Of a stretch of 6,234 nt of DNA, positions 1-6,234 are shown piece by piece. Numbering within the stretch: position 1 is the stretch's first letter; every line of letters starts with the position of its first letter. A program made the position numbers and the translations under genes. Below the pieces are notes generated by a model. It saw only the letters and a program-made list of their open reading frames with translations, searched no databases and had not been told where the DNA came from. The DNA is from CAZWDO01 sp964632485 [NCBI: uncultured bacterium] (GTDB taxonomy: Bacteria; JAGOEH01), in assembly GCA_964632485.1 (NCBI GenBank), contig CAZWDO010000033.1, positions 24,608 through 30,841 of the forward strand, given 5' to 3'.

Positions 1-1
1 C

Positions 2-1411
<1,410 letters not shown>

Positions 1412-1435
1412 TCCGGGAATCGATGTTTAATCCCA

Positions 1436-1477
1436 GTATCGGCTGGCGGCGCCATCCGCCCGCCGATACCGGCTTTT
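1436..1477 (+). terminator. Probable Rho-independent terminator downstream of katG
   Basis: An inverted repeat starts 24 bases after the katG stop. GTATCGGC (1436-1443) pairs with GCCGATAC (1462-1469), and GGCGG (1445-1449) pairs with CCGCC (1456-1460). There is one T-C mismatch between the two stem segments and a six-base loop (1450-1455). Four T residues follow at 1474-1477 after a short CGGC spacer. The stem is long and GC-rich, but the T run is short and slightly offset, so termination may be incomplete. This would separate katG from the protease gene, or attenuate read-through into it. Confidence 0.65.
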
Positions 1478-1504
1478 GGCGAGAAAAACTTACTTTGGAA
1501 TCCT

Positions 1505-2290
1505 ATGAAACCGAAAAGCATATTTGACCCTGTTTTGATCATTGGTGTTTTCTTGATCGCATTTTACGGATGGAATTGGCTGCCGGCCGCTGTCGGGTTG
1601 CCGGAGTTGTCCCCATTCTGGAAAATTGCAGGCTTCTATGTATGGTGGGCGGCGCCATCGCTGTTGACAATCGGCTTTCGCTATGGATTTAGGAATATCC
1701 CCGGGGAAATCGGCATCGATCAGGGATTTTTGACCGGGCTGGCGTTTTCGGTCATTGTCGCGGCGCCGATGTTCATTAGTTCCGCGCTGGCTGGCCGCAT
1801 CAGCGAGGATATGTCGCCGGGTTCGCTTTTTCATGAAACTTTTCTCGCGGGGTTTATGGAAGAATATCTATTCCGGGGTTTTCTATTCGGCCTTTTGTTC
1901 CGGAGATGCGGCTGGGGATTTATCCCCGCGGGAGTGTCAGGGGCGTTGATATTCGGATTGGGTCATGTTTATCAGGGAACTACGTTTGCCCAAACCCTGG
2001 GAGTCTTTCTCGTTACGGCCATGGGCGCTCTCTGGTTCGCCTGGCTCTATATCGAATGGGACGGGAATCTTTGGATCCCCATTTTCCTGCACAGTTTCAT
2101 GAATCTTTCCTGGGGCTTGTTTGAAATGAGCGACAACGCATTGGGAGGCTGGTACGTAAATCTGTTCCGCGCTATCACTATTGGTCTAAGCATTGTAATT
2201 ACCATCCGGTATTATAAAAATCGCGGGTTGCGGATTCGTCGCCATACCCTCTTTTATGGTTTTCAATCCACGGCGCCGGAGAGAAAATGA
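1505..2290 (+). CDS. CPBP-family intramembrane glutamic endopeptidase (Rce1/Abi-like)
   Basis: This is a 261-residue polytopic membrane protein of the CPBP family, which includes the CAAX prenyl protease Rce1 and bacterial proteins linked to bacteriocin processing, self-immunity or surface-protein processing. All three signature motifs are present and correctly ordered: EExxxR (E119, E120, R124), FxxxH (F150, H154) and HxxxN (H196, N200). These form the glutamate/histidine site that activates water inside the membrane. Hydrophobic stretches suggest about seven to eight helices (near residues 8-30, 40-58, 75-96, 122-134, 140-158, 165-186, 188-207 and 213-235), and the C-terminal tail is basic. 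The ATG at 1505 is the first in a frame open back to the katG stop, with a weak GGAA four bases upstream. No convincing promoter is visible in the 93-base gap, so transcription may depend on leakage through the katG terminator or a signal I cannot see. The gene overlaps its downstream neighbour by ATGA. The substrate cannot be read from the sequence. Confidence 0.93.
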   Translation: MKPKSIFDPVLIIGVFLIAFYGWNWLPAAVGLPELSPFWKIAGFYVWWAAPSLLTIGFRYGFRNIPGEIGIDQGFLTGLAFSVIVAAPMFISSALAGRISEDMSPGSLFHETFLAGFMEEYLFRGFLFGLLFRRCGWGFIPAGVSGALIFGLGHVYQGTTFAQTLGVFLVTAMGALWFAWLYIEWDGNLWIPIFLHSFMNLSWGLFEMSDNALGGWYVNLFRAITIGLSIVITIRYYKNRGLRIRRHTLFYGFQSTAPERK

Positions 2291-2587
2291 TATTTTCGAA
2301 GCAGCCGGATGCCTCGCGGTTATCGGAGGAGGATCGGGAAATACTGCGCCGTATCGTGTCCGCTCTTGATGAAGTGGGTCTGCATTTGGACGGCGCGGAT
2401 CGCGCGTATGGCCACTATAGTCCCTGGGAGGCGATCGCGCGTTTGGAAACGGATATCCACCGCCTCGCCGCTCGGCTTTCAGCGACGTCAATCCGATCTG
2501 TATGAACGGCTTTTGACATGTCGCAATCTGCAGGATTGGTGGGGGGGGCTGAAAGATGCCATTTGCCTCTTGCTCGATGGCAATTGA
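2287..2587 (+). pseudogene. Small helical protein gene, coupled to the protease gene, broken by a frameshift
   Basis: A small gene starts with ATG at 2287, inside the ATGA overlap with the protease stop, and has a good ribosome binding site (GGAGAG, 2278-2283). The first frame reads as a charged helical protein (LSEEDREILRRIVSALDEV, then SPWEAIARLETDIHRLAARL) but becomes unconvincing after codon 64 and stops at 2503-2505. The +1 frame carries protein-like sequence, QRRQSDLYERLLTCRNLQDW followed by LKDAICLLLDGN, ending at TGA 2585-2587. Removing one T from the TTT at 2477-2479 joins the two parts into 99 residues with a continuous amphipathic character. The likely explanations are a one-base insertion in the genome or a sequencing or assembly error. 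No family is recognised, and no signal peptide or membrane helix is obvious. A run of eight G (2541-2548) lies within the second half. The overlap suggests co-expression with the protease, possibly as a partner, which is inference. Confidence 0.6.
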
Positions 2588-2726
2588 TGATCAGGGGCTG
2601 ACGGATGAACTATATAACTCTGTTTTTACTGTTGGCGGCATCTCGGCTGATGACAGGGTACGGCAATTTGTGGTTCGGCATAATTTCAAAGTTCCGCGAT
2701 ATTCCGATCTAATAAAAATAACTTGA
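2577..2726 (+). CDS. Possible small protein, 49 residues, unrecognised
   Basis: A frame opening with ATG at 2577, inside the last codons of the broken small gene, encodes MAIDDQGLTDELYNSVFTVG and then a basic segment ending RYSDLIKIT. The composition is ordinary for a soluble protein (mixed charged and hydrophobic, no membrane segment). It overlaps the upstream gene by 11 bases. There is no ribosome binding site before the ATG, so it may instead be the remnant of a longer reading frame damaged by the same kind of indel as the gene before it. It competes with the frame at 2605-2712; at most one of them is likely to be real. Confidence 0.22.
   Translation: MAIDDQGLTDELYNSVFTVGGISADDRVRQFVVRHNFKVPRYSDLIKIT
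2605..2712 (+). CDS. Possible small membrane peptide, 35 residues, unrecognised
   Basis: A short frame starts at ATG 2605 with a plausible ribosome binding site, AGGGG at 2593-2597, seven bases upstream. It begins MNYITLFLLLAASRLM and has a second hydrophobic patch (LWFGII) before a short polar end and TAA. The layout resembles a small single-pass membrane or leader-like peptide, but such short hydrophobic frames arise often by chance. It overlaps the 2577-2726 frame in a different register. Its better translation signal is offset by weaker protein-like character. Confidence 0.25.
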   Translation: MNYITLFLLLAASRLMTGYGNLWFGIISKFRDIPI

Positions 2727-2751
2727 CAACTACTATCATTTTACTTATTAT
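2723..2751 (+). promoter_or_regulatory. Sigma70-type promoter P1 for the hybrid kinase
   Basis: A perfect -35 hexamer TTGACA (2723-2728) is followed after exactly 17 bases by TATTAT (2746-2751), which matches the -10 consensus TATAAT at five of six positions. Transcription would start near 2758, giving an untranslated leader of about 140 bases before the kinase start at 2900. The palindrome ATTTATAAAT (2752-2761) sits directly on the predicted start region and could be an operator, although AT-rich palindromes of this size are common. Confidence 0.65.
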
Positions 2752-2788
2752 ATTTATAAATTTGCGATAATATTGGATTTCAAATGTA

Positions 2789-2816
2789 TTGACCAAGCGA
2801 CAGCTATATATATATT
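2789..2816 (+). promoter_or_regulatory. Second sigma70-type promoter P2 for the hybrid kinase
   Basis: TTGACC (2789-2794, five of six matches to the -35 consensus) is separated by 16 bases from TATATT (2811-2816, five of six matches to the -10 consensus). The predicted start is near 2823, about 75 bases before the kinase start. The -10 lies in an alternating TA tract, so its exact register is uncertain and a chance match is more likely than for the upstream promoter. Confidence 0.4.
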
Positions 2817-2899
2817 TGAATATTTCTAAGCAATATGTCTCTGCTATATCCGATTGTAAGCGTACTTTTTGATAAAACTTCATGGAAAGTGAGCGAAAC

Positions 2900-5800
2900 A
2901 TGATTGAGTTTTCCAGGCATATAAAATTAGATGAAAAATCAGACGCGCTATTCGCTCGAGAAATTGCTTCTGTAAATTTCAAACGCTGCAGGATATTGGT
3001 TCCTGTGCTGGCCGCGCTGTTTTCTCTGCTATTAGCGCTCGATTTTTTCTATTATACTCACGGGAAATGGATCACCCAGGGCTATCGTGAGCTTTTTTAT
3101 GTTCATTTAACGGGAGCTCTATTCCTGATTTCGCTGATTCCGTTGCTTTATTTCCGTTTTCCGAGCATAGAACTTATTGTATTACATAGGATAACGGTCA
3201 TCGGTTTTTCATTTATCATGATCTTGACGTCAGTTTTTTCATCGCTGGCCGATCAGTACTTGAACGGCCAGATATCGGCGTATGTTGTCATGGCATTCGG
3301 CCTCGGCGCCTCCATGCTGTTCCGAGTCAGGGAAAGCCTGGCGGCTTATGGAGCCGCCGCTTTGCTGTTCTTTGGTTTGTTGGGTCAGGTGCAAAACAGT
3401 TCCGCCATCCTCGCCAGTCATTACGTCAATGGCGGTATTCTGACAATCCTCGGTTGGGTGCTTTCGCGAATCATCTATGCCGGATACCGCCAGAATTTTA
3501 TCAAAGAAATGCTGATTCGCGAACAACATGAAAACATTCAAGACCTCGATGAAAAAGTGCGCCATTCGGAAATGGAACGCCATCAGCTTTTTGAAAAGTC
3601 GCCTATCGGCATCTTCCGTTCGACAGTGGAGGGAGATGTGCTCATGGCGAATCCTTCATTGCTGGCATTCCTTGGCTATGATTCGTTGACGGATATTAAC
3701 CGGATCGGGCTCGTCAATTTTTATGCGGATGCGGATGATCGAATTCGGTTTTGGGAGAAATTGCAGGCAGGCCCGGTGTCAGGTTTCGAGACTGCTTTCC
3801 GGGTCGACGGCGGTTCGGTAATTCAGGTGTCGATCAGCGGCTTTCTGGTGTACGGCAAGAACGGCGATCCTTTGTATCTGGAGGGAACCGTCGAGAATAT
3901 AACGGAACGCAAACAAGCGGAGCTGGCCCTGCAGGCAAGCGAAGAGAAACTCAAACGGATTGTTGACAATTTGCCGCAGTTCATCTCGATATACGATCTA
4001 AACCTGAATCCTGTTTACATGAGCCCTTCCGTGTTCCAGATGACCGGATACACGCCGGAAGAAAGGCTGAAGATGAAATTGGAGGAATACATAACTCCCG
4101 GGTATATTCGGGAGCTGCGGCGGGTCTTGCGGGACGCCCTAACCCAGGAGAGAAGTCCGTTGCGAAATTTAAATCTGGTTATCACATTGGAGTTGGAATC
4201 GATCCGCAAGGACGGCTCTATCTTTCCCATGGAAGGCACTTTCACATTTTTGCGCAATGCCGACGGCGATCCTACCGGCATTTTGGCGCTTTCTGCCGAT
4301 ATCACCGCCCGCAAGAAAGCCGAGCAGGCAATCCGCGAGTCGGAACGGCGCCTGGCCGAAATCATCGATTTTCTCCCCGTCGCGACCTTCGTGATCAACA
4401 GCGACCGAGTGGTGACGGCATGGAATCGCGGCATGGAAGAGCTGACCGGGGCGCCCGCGGCGGACATGCTGGGCAAAGACGATTATGAATACGCAATTCC
4501 CTTTTATGGCGAAAGACGTCCGATTCTGATCGATCAGGTGTTTTTAAACTCGGATATCGAATCCGTTAAACAGAACTACAGCCAGGTGACGGTCAAAGGG
4601 GTCGTTTTAACGGGAGAAGCTTTCACCTCGAAGCTTGGTCGGAACGGAAAATATCTGGTGGCATCAGCCAGCCCGCTATTTGACGCCAACGGCCGAATCA
4701 ACGGCGCGATTGAATCTATCCGCGATATCACGGAACTAAAAAGCTATGAAAATATGCTGAAAGACGCGAAGGAATCCGCCGAATCCGCCAACCGTTTGAA
4801 GAGTGATTTTCTTGCGAATATGTCGCATGAGATACGGACGCCGATGAATGCCATCATTGGGATGTCCCATTTAATGTTAAAAACGAATCTGGATACCCGG
4901 CAACGCGACTACCTGAGCAAGATCGACCGCGCAGGGCACAACCTGCTCCAGATCATTGACGATATACTTGATTTCTCGAAAATTGAAGCGGGCAAACTCG
5001 ATATGGAAAAAGCCCCTTTCCAGCTTGACGAAGTGATGGCCGACCTTTCTACGGTGCTCAGTGTGAAAGCCCAGGAAAAAGGCCTGGAATTTATTTTCGA
5101 TACCCATCCCGACATTCCGAATCGGCTGATTGGCGACGCGCTGCGCCTGAATCAGGTATTGGTCAACCTGTGCAGCAATGCCGTTAAATTTACGGAAAAA
5201 GGCGAAGTCATTGTCTCGGCAAAGTTGCTTGAGAAGCTGGAAAAGAAAGTGAGAATCCTTTTTTCAGTATTGGACACGGGAATCGGCTTGGCGCCGGACC
5301 AGATCGAACGGCTGTTCCGATCTTTTTCCCAAGCGGATAGCTCGACTACCCGCAAATATGGGGGAACTGGGTTGGGTTTGTCCATCTCTCGCAAGTTAGT
5401 TGAAATGATGGGGGGAGCATTTAAGGTTGAAAGCGAATTGGGAAAAGGCAGCGTATTTTCCTTTGATGCGGTTTTTCTGATACAAGATAGCCAGGAGGCG
5501 CCCACGGTTAAATCTCATGTTGAATTTATCGGTAAGAAAGTTTTGATTGTGGACGACAACCAAAGCTGCCGCCAGATTTTTATGGAAATGTTGCAGCGCC
5601 TTGCCTTTCAAGCTGATGTCTGCGTATCGGGCGAAAATGCTATCCGTGAAATTCGGAGGGCGTCTTCAGCCGGTAAACCCTATGAGCTGGTCTTCATGGA
5701 TTGGAAAATGCCGGGAATGGACGGGTTGGAGGCCAGCCGGCAAATCGCGGCAGATCCCGCTATCGATAAAAAACCGACTATTATCATTGTGACGGCTTAC

Positions 5801-6234
5801 TGTTCTGAAAAACTAATGGAGATGGTCGGTCAAGCCGGAATCGAGGCCTTTCTCGTGAAACCGGTAAGCCCTTCCACTCTTTTGGATACCATCGGCATGA
5901 TCTATAATCCTCATTTGAGCAGCCATCCCAATCTGGAACGTAAATACTGGAATGAGGATGTGTCGGAATTGGTCAAGGATATCCGTGGCGCCAGGATTCT
6001 TCTGGCCGAGGATAACGACCTGAATCAGCAGGTGGCCATCGAGTTGCTGGAAGGAGCCGGCATATCGGTTACGTTAGCCGTGGACGGCGCGGATGCAGTC
6101 AGAAAGATGTTGCCGTCGTTTCACGCGGTGCTGATGGATATCCAGATGCCGATAATGGATGGATATGAAGCGACGCGGTTGATTCGCGCCAATCACCAGT
6201 TCGACGGAATCCCCATCATTGCCATGACTGCCAA
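2900..6234 (+). CDS. Membrane-bound hybrid sensor histidine kinase (6 TM, PAS x3, HisKA, HATPase_c, REC x2), 3' end outside window
   Basis: This is a hybrid two-component sensor with at least 1111 residues in the window. An N-terminal membrane module has about six helices (residues 32-52, 66-85, 94-115, 124-140, 145-163, 172-193), laid out like MASE-type sensors, though I do not recognise a named family. Three PAS domains follow at about 228-341, 351-475 and 483-615, each ending in a DIT/NIT-type motif. HisKA has the phosphorylated H643 in SHEIRTP. HATPase_c shows the N box (N756, N760), G1 DTGIG (from D792) and G2 GGTGLGL (from G821). Receiver 1 has D885/D886, phosphoacceptor D934, T965 and K987. 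Receiver 2 has E1037/D1038, D1080 and T1110, and the window ends before its lysine. All visible catalytic residues are intact. An HPt domain or a separate regulator may follow. The ATG at 2900 is preferred (weak GTGAG upstream); the in-frame ATG at 2882 lacks a ribosome site, and TAA at 2873 closes the frame. Expression likely comes from the two upstream promoters. Confidence 0.95.
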   Translation, partial: MIEFSRHIKLDEKSDALFAREIASVNFKRCRILVPVLAALFSLLLALDFFYYTHGKWITQGYRELFYVHLTGALFLISLIPLLYFRFPSIELIVLHRITVIGFSFIMILTSVFSSLADQYLNGQISAYVVMAFGLGASMLFRVRESLAAYGAAALLFFGLLGQVQNSSAILASHYVNGGILTILGWVLSRIIYAGYRQNFIKEMLIREQHENIQDLDEKVRHSEMERHQLFEKSPIGIFRSTVEGDVLMANPSLLAFLGYDSLTDINRIGLVNFYADADDRIRFWEKLQAGPVSGFETAFRVDGGSVIQVSISGFLVYGKNGDPLYLEGTVENITERKQAELALQASEEKLKRIVDNLPQFISIYDLNLNPVYMSPSVFQMTGYTPEERLKMKLEEYITPGYIRELRRVLRDALTQERSPLRNLNLVITLELESIRKDGSIFPMEGTFTFLRNADGDPTGILALSADITARKKAEQAIRESERRLAEIIDFLPVATFVINSDRVVTAWNRGMEELTGAPAADMLGKDDYEYAIPFYGERRPILIDQVFLNSDIESVKQNYSQVTVKGVVLTGEAFTSKLGRNGKYLVASASPLFDANGRINGAIESIRDITELKSYENMLKDAKESAESANRLKSDFLANMSHEIRTPMNAIIGMSHLMLKTNLDTRQRDYLSKIDRAGHNLLQIIDDILDFSKIEAGKLDMEKAPFQLDEVMADLSTVLSVKAQEKGLEFIFDTHPDIPNRLIGDALRLNQVLVNLCSNAVKFTEKGEVIVSAKLLEKLEKKVRILFSVLDTGIGLAPDQIERLFRSFSQADSSTTRKYGGTGLGLSISRKLVEMMGGAFKVESELGKGSVFSFDAVFLIQDSQEAPTVKSHVEFIGKKVLIVDDNQSCRQIFMEMLQRLAFQADVCVSGENAIREIRRASSAGKPYELVFMDWKMPGMDGLEASRQIAADPAIDKKPTIIIVTAYCSEKLMEMVGQAGIEAFLVKPVSPSTLLDTIGMIYNPHLSSHPNLERKYWNEDVSELVKDIRGARILLAEDNDLNQQVAIELLEGAGISVTLAVDGADAVRKMLPSFHAVLMDIQMPIMDGYEATRLIRANHQFDGIPIIAMTA

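Larger units (their letters stand above)
2701..2880. other. AT-rich intergenic island in front of the kinase gene
   Basis: Hand counting gives about 46 G or C in 180 bases (26%), against coding sequence that reaches about two thirds GC in parts of katG (40 of 60 bases at 1201-1260). The stretch contains two promoter candidates, a perfect 10-base palindrome ATTTATAAAT (2752-2761) near the predicted start of the first, and an alternating TA run (2804-2814). I see no gene in it. The 98-codon minus-strand frame crossing it runs into the kinase coding sequence and looks like a product of low GC. The composition fits a regulatory region, perhaps open to nucleoid-protein binding. Confidence 0.7.

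Noticed and set aside
2752-2761. Perfect palindrome ATTTATAAAT as a defined operator
   Set aside because: It is well placed over the predicted start of P1, but a ten-base AT palindrome is expected by chance often enough in 26% GC DNA, so it is mentioned only within the promoter and island entries.
2686-2982. 98-codon minus-strand frame across the AT-rich island
   Set aside because: It overlaps the start of the kinase, has low-complexity AT-driven composition rich in Ile, Lys, Phe and Tyr, and resembles no family. AT-rich non-coding DNA could be expected to have few GC-rich constraints here, and the strong + strand promoter signals explain the region better.
4015-4476. 153-codon minus-strand frame
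   Set aside because: It lies entirely inside PAS2 and PAS3 of the kinase, is rich in Ser and Arg as expected of an antisense shadow, and shows no motif.
5547-5792. 81-codon + strand frame inside the kinase
   Set aside because: It overlaps receiver 1 in another register, while the kinase frame carries the full receiver motif set.

Overview
The window looks like chromosomal DNA from a Gram-negative-type bacterium: mostly GC-rich coding sequence, a group I-like catalase-peroxidase, and a large hybrid sensor kinase of the kind common in Deltaproteobacteria and other environmental lineages. The sequence alone does not fix the taxon. All supportable genes lie on the + strand, and the long minus-strand frames are shadows.

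Layout. (1) Positions 2-1411 are the 3' two thirds of katG, entering from the left edge just past the proximal heme histidine. It is followed by a hairpin with a short T run (1436-1477) that probably terminates katG transcription. (2) Positions 1505-2290 encode a CPBP (CAAX protease / bacteriocin-processing, Rce1-like) membrane protease with all three signature motifs. (3) Its stop codon overlaps the start of a small gene (2287-2587) through ATGA. That gene is preceded by a good ribosome binding site, but it is frameshifted near codon 64; removing one T would restore a 99-residue, mostly helical protein. (4) Positions 2577-2726 carry two overlapping small reading frames of uncertain reality. 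(5) Positions 2701-2880 are an AT-rich island (about 26% GC by hand count) holding two tandem sigma70-type promoter candidates, the first with a perfect TTGACA and 17-bp spacing. (6) From 2900 to the right edge runs a hybrid histidine kinase: six predicted membrane helices, three PAS domains, HisKA, HATPase_c and two receiver domains. The second receiver is cut by the window end.

The kinase seems to be its own transcription unit, driven from the AT-rich island. The protease and the broken small gene form a two-gene unit that is probably translationally coupled. katG, the protease and the kinase show no evident shared pathway. I did not find a clearly novel multi-gene system. The most unusual items are the coupled, frameshifted small gene behind the protease and the promoter-bearing AT island in front of the kinase.
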